DNA from: Sphingobacteriaceae bacterium
Lineage (GTDB): Bacteria > Bacteroidota > Bacteroidia > B-17B0 > Aurantibacillaceae
NCBI GenBank assembly: GCA_002319075.1
Contig: NVQB01000001.1
Location: 1,178,001-1,242,000, forward strand
Direction: 5' to 3'
DNA length: 64,000 nt
The notes below the pieces were generated by a model. That model ran no database searches. It saw only the letters and a list, made by a program, of their open reading frames with translations, and was not told the origin of the DNA. This document shows, in pieces, positions 1 to 8,063 of this stretch (position 1 is its first letter; every line of letters starts with the position of its first letter). A program made the position numbers and the translations under genes.

Positions 1-857
1 GCTGTAATAACAGGGTTTAAAGCGTTTTTTAAGGCATGTTTAAAAACAATCTTGCTAAACGATAATCCTTTCGCTCTCGCGGTACGAATATAATCCTGCG
101 ACAAAACATCCAGCAAAGAACTTCTGGTTAATTGAATAACAATGCTCAAAGGACGCATGCCTAAAGTTAATGCCGGCAGTATAAGATTTTTCAATTTTAA
201 TTCTTCACCATCAATGTTGAGTTCAAATAAACTTCCCGAGGGATTTAATCCGGTGTAATCCGCCAGTACATAGCCGAATAACCAGGCCATAATCAACCCC
301 ACAAGAAACGAAGGAGCGCTCATACCAAAAACCGTAGCCAGGAAAAAAATACTCCGGTCAAGCACCGAATTCTTTTTTACAGCAGTTACAATGCCCAATA
401 GAATACCAATTACGGACGCAATAATGATGGCTACAAAGGCCAGGACGGCCGTTTCAGGTAAGGTTTCTTTAATAATTTCTGAGACGTTCTTTTTTGTAAT
501 GTAACTCCTTCTCAGGTAGGGAAATTTTAAAACCACTACTTCTTTTTTCCCAAGGGTAAATAAAGGGGTCCAATCGTATTTATCCGGATTGAGATAAGAA
601 AGATCCCCCTCATCCCTGTAGTTATGAAGCGAAACAGGAGAAAGATCATTCAGATAATTGAGGTATTGACTACTTATTGGTTTGTCGGTTCCTAAATCCC
701 TGTGAATCGCATCAATGGCATCCTTGTTGGCTCTTTGTCCAAGCATAACCGAAGCCGGATCGCCTGGCAAAACATTAAACAAAAAGAAGATGGTGGTAAT
801 AACTCCTAAAAGTACAACCAGCCCATAAAATAATTTTTTTAAGACAAATTTTATCAC
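1..857 (-). CDS. ABC transporter permease, OppB/DppB family (partial)
   Basis: Inner-membrane permease subunit of a peptide/nickel-type ABC importer; the 3' part lies beyond the left edge. Translating the minus strand from a GTG at 857 gives an open frame to base 1 (about 285 codons). The N-terminal membrane segment is followed by FNVLPGDPA, a sequence characteristic of the OppB/DppB group, then a long soluble loop rich in D, Y and N, then several membrane helices. The cytoplasmic EAA-type loop that docks the ATPase is visible near the cut end as RTARAKGLSFSKIVFKHALK. No ATG is available near the start and GTG fits the beginning of the membrane segment. The next gene is transcribed divergently. 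Partner subunits should lie to the left. Substrate cannot be told from this subunit. Confidence 0.88.
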   Translation of the reverse strand, partial: MIKFVLKKLFYGLVVLLGVITTIFFLFNVLPGDPASVMLGQRANKDAIDAIHRDLGTDKPISSQYLNYLNDLSPVSLHNYRDEGDLSYLNPDKYDWTPLFTLGKKEVVVLKFPYLRRSYITKKNVSEIIKETLPETAVLAFVAIIIASVIGILLGIVTAVKKNSVLDRSIFFLATVFGMSAPSFLVGLIMAWLFGYVLADYTGLNPSGSLFELNIDGEELKLKNLILPALTLGMRPLSIVIQLTRSSLLDVLSQDYIRTARAKGLSFSKIVFKHALKNALNPVIT

Positions 858-1028
858 GTTTACAGCCCCTAATATAATATTTTATCCGAAGTGGAATAGG
901 TCGCCCCTACCTTCTTTTTACACGATAATTCACCCAAAAACATCGCCGCTAAATTCCAGGCTTAATTCTTATAATAACTATTACAAATACTGCGTTATAT
1001 CCGTACTTTTACAAAACAAATTCCTTTT

Positions 1029-3326
1029 GTGATTACCCCTAAACTGATACTCATAGCGTTTCTTTTTTTTATCGCCTGCGGTTCTATTCAAGCGCAAAAA
1101 ATCGGCCTGGTACTTAGTGGCGGCGGAGCCAGTGGAATGTGCCACGTAGGCGTTTTAAAAGCTCTGGAAGAAAATAATATTCCGGTTGACTACGTGTGTG
1201 GTACCTCCATCGGCGGACTAATAGGTGCCTACTACGCTGTAGGTTATTCTCCCAAAGATATTGAGAGGCTTGTTAAAACTGCTTTTTTTGGAAGTATTTT
1301 ACGGGGCGAACTACCTGTAAAATATGAATACATGGTAAAAAAACGGGATGATTATGCTGCCTGGGTAACTTTTAAATATGATTTCAGAAACAACTATTTA
1401 AAGAATCTTCCAACCAACGTTATAAATTCTATGCCCATCGATTATTACCTGATGGAAACTTTTACAGGGGTTGCGAATAAAATGCATAACAACTTTGACA
1501 GTCTTTTTGTACCATACCGTTGCGTGGCTGCCGACATTGAATGCAAACAACCGGTTATTTTTAAAAATGGAGATCTGCCGAGCGCTGTCAGAGCCAGTAT
1601 GAGCTATCCCTTTTACCTCAGACCAATTAGTATTGATGGAAAGTTGTTATTTGATGGCGGTCTTTACGATAACTTTCCTACAGATGTGATGCAGAATGAT
1701 TTTAAACCCGATTACATCATTGGCTCCAATGTTTCGGAAAAACCAGTAAAACCAGACGAAGATAATTTGTATTTACAGATCAGGAGTTTGCTCATGAGCC
1801 AGACAAACAACAATCCGAAGTTTGAAGGTGCTCTTATTGAACCATGGAGCGATGTGAATGTTTTTAATTTTGATAACGTACAGCGTCTTATCGATAGCGG
1901 TTATGCAGCGACAATAAGAGCTCTGCCCGAAATTAAAAAACAAATTTCCCGCCGTGCTAATGATGAAACACTTGCTGCAAAAAGAGAAGACTATAAAAAA
2001 TACCAGAAGCTGGATGGCATTAAATTTGTTGATCTGGAGGTAGTAGGATTTAATAAAAAACAAACTCAGTTTATTACTAAAAGTTTATTTTTTAAGAGAA
2101 AACCTTTTACATTGGAACAACTTCAAAGACGCTACTTGCAGCTGGCCAGTGAGGATAAGATCAAAACTATGTTTCCTGTTACCAAACTCGACTCTTCAAC
2201 AGGTAATTATAAACTGAAACTGGTTGGAAAAAAAGAAAAACCTTTTTATATAGAACCCGGAGCAATTATTTCTAACCGTCCAATAAGTGAGGCCTTTCTC
2301 GGACTTCAATACAATTACCTTGGAAGAATTGGTATAAGCGCTTATGCCAACGGATATCTCGGAAAATTAAATACAAGCACGCATGCAAAAGTGCGTTTTG
2401 ACTTCCCGGGACGAATTCCTTTTTTTATTCAACCTTCTTTTACCATTTCACGCTGGGATTATTTTAGTAGTAGTGCGCTTTTTTATAATTTCGAAAAACC
2501 TGCTTACCTGGTGCAGATTGACAAATTCGGAGAACTTAAAGCGGGCATTCCCGTTGGCAATATATCGCAGTTTAATGTTGCAGGGGGATTTACAGAATGG
2601 AAGAATCAATATTACCAGACAGATAATTTTTCGAAAACAGACACTGCCGACGTTAGTTATTTTGATTATTGGTATATGCAGGCCGCCTACAAAATAAACA
2701 CACTGAATAGAAGAATGTATGCCACCGAAGGTACTTATCTTAATGCCAGAGCACGTTATTTAAAAGGACAGGAAAGCTTTTATCCAGGCAATACAAGTAC
2801 AGACACTATTACTTTCAAAAACAAAAACCAACCTGCCTGGCTGCAATTAAAACTAACTTTCGACAGTTATATCCGGACCTTCAAAAAATTCAAGCTTGGC
2901 CTTTTTTTAGAAGGAGTATATTCAACCCAAAGTTTTTTTAGTAATTATAAATCTACAATTCTCTCTGCACCGGTTTTTAATCCAACTCCCGAAAGTCAGA
3001 CTTTTTTTCTCGATGCATACAGGGCGCATAATTATTTCGCAGGTGGCCTGAAAGCTATTACAAGTCCGGCTAAAAGTTTTGACATTCGTATTGAGGCATA
3101 CGTGTTTCAACCATATCAATCTATCCGCGAAAATTCTAAAACCGGAAAAGCAGAATATTCATCGCCTTTCTTATACCGCTATTTGTCAGGAATGGCAGCG
3201 CTTGTATACAACAGTGCCGTTGGCCCTATCAGTATCGGCATTAACTATTACGATCAAAAAGATAACGCGATCTCACCATTTTTTCATATAGGCTATATTA
3301 TTTATAACCATAAATCGATCGAATAA
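1029..3326 (+). CDS. Patatin-like phospholipase fused to outer-membrane beta-barrel
   Basis: Predicted secreted or outer-membrane lipid acyl hydrolase of 765 residues, starting with GTG. Residues 1-23 form a signal peptide ending at QAQ. The patatin domain (about 24-310) has the oxyanion-hole glycine loop GGGASG (31-36), the nucleophile elbow GTSIGG with Ser60, and the catalytic Asp209 in FDGG. A linker with POTRA-like character (about 335-400) leads into a long C-terminal region of alternating aromatic and polar strands typical of a BamA/TamA-like barrel. This order is known for Bacteroidota patatin-barrel proteins and resembles type Vd autotransporters such as PlpD; whether the patatin part is released or stays on the surface is inference. 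It stands alone, convergent with the DUF2795 gene and sharing a terminator hairpin with it. All catalytic residues appear intact. Confidence 0.9.
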   Translation: MITPKLILIAFLFFIACGSIQAQKIGLVLSGGGASGMCHVGVLKALEENNIPVDYVCGTSIGGLIGAYYAVGYSPKDIERLVKTAFFGSILRGELPVKYEYMVKKRDDYAAWVTFKYDFRNNYLKNLPTNVINSMPIDYYLMETFTGVANKMHNNFDSLFVPYRCVAADIECKQPVIFKNGDLPSAVRASMSYPFYLRPISIDGKLLFDGGLYDNFPTDVMQNDFKPDYIIGSNVSEKPVKPDEDNLYLQIRSLLMSQTNNNPKFEGALIEPWSDVNVFNFDNVQRLIDSGYAATIRALPEIKKQISRRANDETLAAKREDYKKYQKLDGIKFVDLEVVGFNKKQTQFITKSLFFKRKPFTLEQLQRRYLQLASEDKIKTMFPVTKLDSSTGNYKLKLVGKKEKPFYIEPGAIISNRPISEAFLGLQYNYLGRIGISAYANGYLGKLNTSTHAKVRFDFPGRIPFFIQPSFTISRWDYFSSSALFYNFEKPAYLVQIDKFGELKAGIPVGNISQFNVAGGFTEWKNQYYQTDNFSKTDTADVSYFDYWYMQAAYKINTLNRRMYATEGTYLNARARYLKGQESFYPGNTSTDTITFKNKNQPAWLQLKLTFDSYIRTFKKFKLGLFLEGVYSTQSFFSNYKSTILSAPVFNPTPESQTFFLDAYRAHNYFAGGLKAITSPAKSFDIRIEAYVFQPYQSIRENSKTGKAEYSSPFLYRYLSGMAALVYNSAVGPISIGINYYDQKDNAISPFFHIGYIIYNHKSIE

Positions 3327-3354
3327 TTACAGGCCAGAAGTTAAAAAAAACGCC

Positions 3355-3388
3355 ATAAAAAAAGCCCCGATTATACCAGGGCTTTTAA
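3355..3388. terminator. Bidirectional intrinsic terminator
   Basis: The inverted repeat AAAGCCC (3361-3367) / GGGCTTT (3379-3385) is preceded by an A tract and followed by a short T tract. It lies between the convergent patatin-barrel and DUF2795 genes and could serve both. Confidence 0.75.
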
Positions 3389-3390
3389 TT

Positions 3391-3612
3391 CTAAAATTCG
3401 TCTTCGTTAAAAAAGAAGTCATCCTTAGTCGGATAATCCGGCCAGATTTCTTCTATGCTTTCATAACTTTCTCCTTCGTCTTCCATCTCTTGCAAATTTT
3501 CAATCACTTCCATTGGAGCTCCGCTGCGCATAGCGTAATCGATTAATTCGTCTTTTGTTGCAGGCCAGGGCGCATCTTCTAACCAACTCGCTAATTCTAA
3601 TGTCCAATACAT
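3391..3612 (-). CDS. DUF2795 domain-containing protein
   Basis: Small acidic protein of 73 residues matching the conserved Bacteroidota DUF2795 family. The recognisable core is LEDAPWPATKDELIDYAMR, followed by a helical segment (PMEVIENLQEMEDEG) and an acidic tail ending NEDEF. The family is widespread, single-domain and of unknown biochemical function; the fold is predicted to be mostly helical. No signal peptide or membrane segment is present, so it is cytoplasmic. It is transcribed alone, with a strong terminator just downstream. The upstream 240 bases up to meaB hold no convincing gene. Confidence 0.9.
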   Translation of the reverse strand: MYWTLELASWLEDAPWPATKDELIDYAMRSGAPMEVIENLQEMEDEGESYESIEEIWPDYPTKDDFFFNEDEF

Positions 3613-3852
3613 ATATTATGATTTAATTTTCGCTTTTTAATTCCTGCAAAAGAAAAAAAATTTTTGATAAGAAAAAAGAAATATTTATAAATATTAGTTT
3701 TTTTATTAAAAGTATAACATACTGCAAATCAATTAAATAACTAAGTTTTAACGGTAATGGCACTTTTTTGCCCTTAAATTTCGACCGAATGGCTCCATTA
3801 TCAGGAGTATTGTGAAAAAGATTGACCAAAAACCGGGTTCAGAACTCCACGA

Positions 3853-4854
3853 TCAATTTTCTTTTTTCAGGAAATTGTTCAGTAGTTGGTTAGCCAGGGC
3901 AAAGGGATGAAGATCTGTTCGCGTTTTTATTTCCTGCATTTTTTGCTGAACAGTTTCATCTGAATAAAAACGTTCCTTTAACTGCTCGTCAATAGCGTTT
4001 AAAAAAAGATCATACTGTTGCTCTTTTCTTTTTTGCTGGAAATAGGCATTAGAAGTAGTAAAATTTTTATAATCTTCTATCATTTCGTAAAGCTCTTTAA
4101 TGCCTGTATTCTCGGTAGATGAACAAATCATTGTGCGAGCAGTCCACCCACTCTCCGGAGCTTGCAAAAGATGCATGGCATGCGCATATTCCGTTCTTGC
4201 CGATTTTGCTTTGATCAAATTATCTCCGTCTGCTTTGGTAATCACAAGTGCATCTGCCATTTCCATAATTCCTCGTTTTATCCCCTGCAATTCATCACCT
4301 GCTCCTGCCAGCATAAGCAAAAGAAAAAAGTCGGTGATTTTACTTACTGCTACTTCACTCTGCCCTACACCAACTGTTTCAACTATTATAAAATCATAAC
4401 CTGCGGCTTCACATAAAAGTATGGTCTCGTAAGTTGCTTTTGTAACGCCTCCTAAAGTGCCGCTGCTCGGCGACGGACGAATGTAAACGTTCGCCATCGT
4501 TGATAATTCCTCCATGCGGGTTTTATCCCCTAAAATACTTCCCTTACTTCGGGTGCTTGACGGGTCGATAGCCAATACCGCAAGTTTACGTCCTTGTTTA
4601 ACCACTTCTTTTCCGAAACTTTCTATGAAAGTGCTTTTACCTACACCGGGTACACCCGTAACTCCAAGGCGAAAGGAATTTCCGGAAGAAGAAATAATAC
4701 CGTCAATAATTTTTTGTGCTATATCCTGGTGCGATTTATTCTGAGATTCTACAAGAGTAATGGCACGACTCAAAATTGCCACATCTCCCTTCAGAATGCC
4801 CTCTATAAAGAAGCGGGGATCTTTGTTGCTATATAAGTTTCCCGGCTTACTCAA
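3853..4854 (-). CDS. meaB: MeaB/ArgK-type G3E GTPase, methylmalonyl-CoA mutase chaperone
   Basis: GTPase that in characterised relatives loads and protects adenosylcobalamin-dependent methylmalonyl-CoA mutase (propionyl-CoA/succinyl-CoA interconversion). The 333-residue protein has Walker A GVPGVGKST at 67-75, a MeaB-specific switch region (AIDPSSTRSKGSILGDKTRM), a Walker B/G3-like VETVGVGQSE and a base-recognition region ALVITKADGDN. The C-terminal helices fit the MeaB dimerisation arm. Length is normal for the family. Its start overlaps the end of the upstream AMP nucleosidase gene by 8 bp, so the two are probably co-transcribed. The mutase itself is not in the window. Confidence 0.95.
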   Translation of the reverse strand: MSKPGNLYSNKDPRFFIEGILKGDVAILSRAITLVESQNKSHQDIAQKIIDGIISSSGNSFRLGVTGVPGVGKSTFIESFGKEVVKQGRKLAVLAIDPSSTRSKGSILGDKTRMEELSTMANVYIRPSPSSGTLGGVTKATYETILLCEAAGYDFIIVETVGVGQSEVAVSKITDFFLLLMLAGAGDELQGIKRGIMEMADALVITKADGDNLIKAKSARTEYAHAMHLLQAPESGWTARTMICSSTENTGIKELYEMIEDYKNFTTSNAYFQQKRKEQQYDLFLNAIDEQLKERFYSDETVQQKMQEIKTRTDLHPFALANQLLNNFLKKEN

Positions 4855-5620
4855 ATCGTAAATGTTTTACAGAAACGCCTTTATTTTGTAATTCTTTTAA
4901 AGCTTCAATACCAATTCTTAAATGTGTATTAACAAAATCTTCCGTTACTTTTAAATCACTTTGTTCGGTTTTCACGCCTTCTGCAATCATCGGTTGATCT
5001 GTAACAAGCATCAATGCCCCGGTAGGAATGCCATTACTGAAACCCACGGTAAAAACAGTAGCAGTTTCCATATCAATAGCCATAGTACGTAAACTCCTCA
5101 GGTAATCTTTAAACTTTTCATCGTGTTCCCAAACTCTTCTGTTTGTGCTGTAAATTGTTCCCGTCCAATAATCAAGCGCGTTTACACGAATGGTATGAGA
5201 TATGGCTTTCTGAAGACTGAAGGCCGGAAGCGCCGGCACTTCCGGGGGCATGTAATCGTTACTGGTTCCCTCCCCGCGAATGGCTGCTATGGGTAATATT
5301 AAATCGCCTATCTGGTTCTTCTTTTTTAGCCCGCCACACTTCCCTAACAGCAATACGGCTTTGGGATGAATGGCTGTAAGCAGGTCCATAACGGTTGCCG
5401 CACTGGCGCTACCCATGCCAAAATTAATAATGGTTATATTTTCGGCTGTAGCGCTAAGCATAGCTTTCCCTTGTCCCATCACTTCTACACCATATTGTTT
5501 TGCGAACATATGTACATAATTCGAAAAGTTTACAAGAATGATATATTTCCCGAATGCCTCCAGGGGAACGCCTGTATAACGTGGTAACCAGTTATTTACA
5601 ATCTCTTCTTTCGTCTTCAT
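4847..5620 (-). CDS. amn: AMP nucleosidase (short Bacteroidota form)
   Basis: Cytoplasmic enzyme hydrolysing AMP to adenine and ribose 5-phosphate, controlling adenylate pools. The 257-residue protein is a phosphorylase-superfamily (MTAP/PNP fold) protein. It shows the glycine-rich NFGMGSASAATVMDLL, LLLGKCGGLKKK and the conserved AIDMETATVF segment, where the Met-Glu pair contacts the ribose in this superfamily. It lacks the long N-terminal regulatory domain of the enterobacterial Amn, as is usual in Bacteroidota. It is first in a two-gene unit with meaB (8-bp overlap) and divergent from the HsdR-N gene. A related nucleosidase specificity cannot be excluded from sequence alone. Confidence 0.9.
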   Translation of the reverse strand: MKTKEEIVNNWLPRYTGVPLEAFGKYIILVNFSNYVHMFAKQYGVEVMGQGKAMLSATAENITIINFGMGSASAATVMDLLTAIHPKAVLLLGKCGGLKKKNQIGDLILPIAAIRGEGTSNDYMPPEVPALPAFSLQKAISHTIRVNALDYWTGTIYSTNRRVWEHDEKFKDYLRSLRTMAIDMETATVFTVGFSNGIPTGALMLVTDQPMIAEGVKTEQSDLKVTEDFVNTHLRIGIEALKELQNKGVSVKHLRFE

Positions 5621-5686
5621 ATCTGTCTTAATTAGTGATAAAAAAATAGCAGCGATTCAATTAATGTAAATATATTTAAAATAAAT

Positions 5687-6130
5687 TTGTCATCCCTGGA
5701 CTTCCCTCTTAAATATCCACCTTTTGCTGTGCGTTTAAAAAAGCTAGGCAATCAAATGCAGATCTTTGATTTTATCCGTAAAAAATGGTTGGTCTTAACC
5801 CCTGAAGAATGGGTAAGACAGCATGTTTTAAATTACCTGGTAACCGAAAAAAAATTCATTGCATCCTCCATTTCTGTAGAGAAAGAACTCATTCTAAACG
5901 ATATTAAAAAACGTTACGATATTGTAGTGTACAACCGCGAGCTTAAACCTTATCTCATTATAGAATGCAAGGCGCCTTATATCGAATTGGATCGTTTGGT
6001 AGTAGAACAGGCTCTCCGCTATAATCTCACCGTTAAAGCCGATCTGTTAATGATCACAAATGGAGTCAGCGACCTCATCTTCAATTCAAAAAATGAAATA
6101 GTAGACCTGCCTCAACATATCCTCATCTGA
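5687..6130 (+). CDS. Orphan type I restriction HsdR N-terminal domain protein
   Basis: A 147-residue cytoplasmic protein consisting of the HSDR_N domain, the PD-(D/E)xK nuclease-like N-terminal part of type I restriction subunit R. It has IRKKWLVLTPEEWVRQH and the candidate catalytic motif D78 ... E93-C-K95 (in LIIECKAP). No helicase domain follows, and no HsdM/HsdS genes are nearby. Stand-alone copies are common in Bacteroidota, often in housekeeping contexts, and their function is not established. The start is a TTG; the first ATG would be residue 24 and would remove conserved N-terminal sequence, so TTG is preferred. A TAAATTTG string overlaps this start codon, so the true promoter is uncertain. 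Confidence 0.82.
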   Translation: MSSLDFPLKYPPFAVRLKKLGNQMQIFDFIRKKWLVLTPEEWVRQHVLNYLVTEKKFIASSISVEKELILNDIKKRYDIVVYNRELKPYLIIECKAPYIELDRLVVEQALRYNLTVKADLLMITNGVSDLIFNSKNEIVDLPQHILI

Positions 6131-6540
6131 TATATTCAAAATCTTAAGGTGTAAGATCTAAATTAAAAAGTAAGCTAATTTGCCAGTTAGCACTCATAGC
6201 GAGCACGACTTCTCCGCGACAAAATATCGCTAGACAAAAGGCATTAATGTTATATCTATCTTACATAAACTGGACCCCTGGGCTTGGCAACGAATATTCA
6301 ACTCCTGCACATCATCAGACTATTAATGTTCTTCGTAAACTTTGTACGGAATGGACAGGCTTTTCAATAAATATTCCGAGTATAACTTGGGTTTTATGGT
6401 TGTGACAAAAATAGAGACAACAGTGCTTGAAGTTAAAGGCCATCTTAGATCAGCATTAATACCGCGCGAATGTAAATTCAGCAAGTTCTCAACCAATGTC
6501 GGTTCAAGTATGGTGGGATAGTTACAGGGTAGCCGAATGT

Positions 6541-6786
6541 CAGTGCGAGCAGGATTAAAATCCAGTGGATCTTAAGGCCGGTAATCGCGAAAGCAATGTC
6601 AGTTCAAGCCTGGAAGAATGTCTCTTAGAGCCCAGTCGAATGCCAGTTCGAGCAGGATTAACATCCGGTGGATGTTAAGGCCGGCAATCGCGAAAGCAAT
6701 GTCAGCTCAAGCCTGGAAGAATGTCAGTGGGAGCCCAGTCGAATGTCAGTTCGAGCAGGATTAACATCCAGTGGATGTTAAGGCCA
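6541..6786. repeat. Tandem 103-bp repeat, two full copies plus a partial
   Basis: Copy 1 spans 6541-6643 and copy 2 6644-6746, each exactly 103 bp and differing at roughly ten positions. A third copy starts at 6747 and is recognisable for about 40 bp. A degenerate partial copy precedes copy 1 (from about 6483). Each unit contains the palindrome TTAACATCC/GGATGTTAA (imperfect in copy 1) and variants of AATGTCAGTTCAAGCCTGG and CAGTTCGAGCAGG. No open frame runs through the units. Confidence 0.9.
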
Positions 6787-6796
6787 GCTGATTGGC

Positions 6797-6862
6797 AGTC
6801 AAATGTCAGTTCGAGCGTAGTCAAATGTCAGTTCGAGTGTAGTCAAATGTCAGTTCGAGCGT
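6797..6862. repeat. Tandem 22-bp repeat, three copies
   Basis: Three direct copies at 6797-6818, 6819-6840 and 6841-6862. Copies 1 and 3 are identical and copy 2 has one C-to-T change. The core is AAATGTCAGTTCGAGCG. An extra partial unit (AGTCGAGA) runs to 6870, ending one base before the dnaN stop codon. The core is related to the ends of the adjacent 103-bp units. Confidence 0.92.
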
Positions 6863-6871
6863 AGTCGAGAA

Positions 6872-7993
6872 CTAGTTATTCAACATCACCGGCATTACTA
6901 ACATCAGCACATCTTCGCCCGGATTTGATTTATTATTCGGTAAAATAATACCTGCACGGTTTGGAGCGCTCATCTCGATAACGATTTCATCACAGTCTAA
7001 GTTACTTACCATCTCTACAAGAAAACGGGAATTGAAACCTATTTCCATGTCTTCACCCACATAAGTACAAGTCAATAACTCGTGACCTTCATTAGCGAAG
7101 TCTAAATCTTCAGCACTCACTCGCAATTGACTGCCGGTAACTTTTACACGGATCTGGTGAGTGGCTTTGTTAGAAAAAACGCTCACACGTTTTAATGCGC
7201 CAAGAAACGCACTTCTGTCAACCGTTAGTTTATTAGGATTTTGTTTTGGAATTACAGCTTCGTAATTCGGATATTTTCCGTCGATTAAACGACAGATTAA
7301 ATTTACATTTCCAAAACTGAATAAAGCATTTGTTTTATTGAACTCAACTTTTACTGCATCATCCACACCCGTTAATAATGTTTTTAAAACATTCAAAGGT
7401 TTTTTTGGCATGATAAAAGAGGCAGAAGCTCCTGCTTTTGCATCATTACGGGTGTAACGTACAAGTTTGTGAGCATCCGTTGCAACAAAAATAGAATTCA
7501 CTTCGCTGAACTGGCAAAATACGCCACTCATAACAGGACGAAGATCATCGTTACCGGTTGCAAAAATAGTTTTGTTGATAGCGCTTGCAAGCACATCACT
7601 TTTTATAACAATTGAAGTCTGTGACTCTAACTTCGGCATCTTCGGATACTCTGTTCCGTTTTGTCCCGAGATATTGTAATCACCCGTTTCTGTTTTAAGT
7701 TTTATGGAGTGTTTTGTTTTGTCAACGATAAAAGAGATCGGTTGCTCCGGAAGGTTTGCCAAAGAATCTAAAAGTGTTTTAGCAGGAACCGCAATACTAC
7801 CACTATCATTTGAATCTACTTTTACAGTGGTTGTTATAGTAGTTTCCATATCACTTGCTGATAACGTCAACTCATTTTTATTTATCTCAAATAAAAAACA
7901 ATCTAAAATCGGAATGGTGTTACTGGAGTTTAAAACCCCACCAATAGATTTCAAATGTTTTAATAAGGTTGACGCGGAAACAACAAAATTCAT
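6872..7993 (-). CDS. dnaN: DNA polymerase III beta subunit (sliding clamp)
   Basis: Processivity clamp that encircles DNA and tethers the replicative polymerase. The 373-residue protein starts MNFVVSASTLLKHLKSIGG, which matches the usual clamp N-terminus (first of three domains). An upstream in-frame start at 8044 would add 17 residues (MRGFSFAYC...) absent from clamps, so the ATG at 7993 is chosen. Family sequences include ANLPEQPISF, DGKYPNYEAVIP and the C-terminal LVMPVMLNN, close to the conserved pocket-forming terminus. It lies downstream of a DUF4340 gene on the same strand and is not adjacent to dnaA, which is about 46 kb away. Confidence 0.97.
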   Translation of the reverse strand: MNFVVSASTLLKHLKSIGGVLNSSNTIPILDCFLFEINKNELTLSASDMETTITTTVKVDSNDSGSIAVPAKTLLDSLANLPEQPISFIVDKTKHSIKLKTETGDYNISGQNGTEYPKMPKLESQTSIVIKSDVLASAINKTIFATGNDDLRPVMSGVFCQFSEVNSIFVATDAHKLVRYTRNDAKAGASASFIMPKKPLNVLKTLLTGVDDAVKVEFNKTNALFSFGNVNLICRLIDGKYPNYEAVIPKQNPNKLTVDRSAFLGALKRVSVFSNKATHQIRVKVTGSQLRVSAEDLDFANEGHELLTCTYVGEDMEIGFNSRFLVEMVSNLDCDEIVIEMSAPNRAGIILPNNKSNPGEDVLMLVMPVMLNN

Positions 7994-8063
7994 AGACTTA
8001 ATTTTAAAAGCGAAATTACAGTAAGCAAAGGAAAATCCCCGCAAAAGGGATTATAGTTTTAAA

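Larger units (their letters stand above)
6131..6871. other. Gene-free region between HsdR-N and dnaN
   Basis: About 740 bp without a supported gene. The left half (6131-6470) has no recognisable element; its longest plausible frame (6247-6405, 52 codons, Trp-rich) has no recognisable product. The right half is built of tandem repeats annotated separately. The region sits directly at the 3' end of dnaN, between convergent genes. Confidence 0.7.

Noticed and set aside
3623-3829. 68-codon minus-strand frame between DUF2795 and meaB
   Set aside because: AT-rich, Phe/Ile/Lys-rich, no family; likely chance.
6247-6405. 52-codon plus-strand frame in the gene-free region before the repeats
   Set aside because: Short, Trp-rich, no recognisable product, and no upstream signal.
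6541-6862. Possible CRISPR array
   Set aside because: The 103-bp copies are head-to-tail without unique spacers, and the 22-bp copies are contiguous; no cas genes nearby.
7994-8044. Upstream extension of dnaN
   Set aside because: Adds 17 residues not seen in sliding clamps; ATG at 7993 matches the family start.
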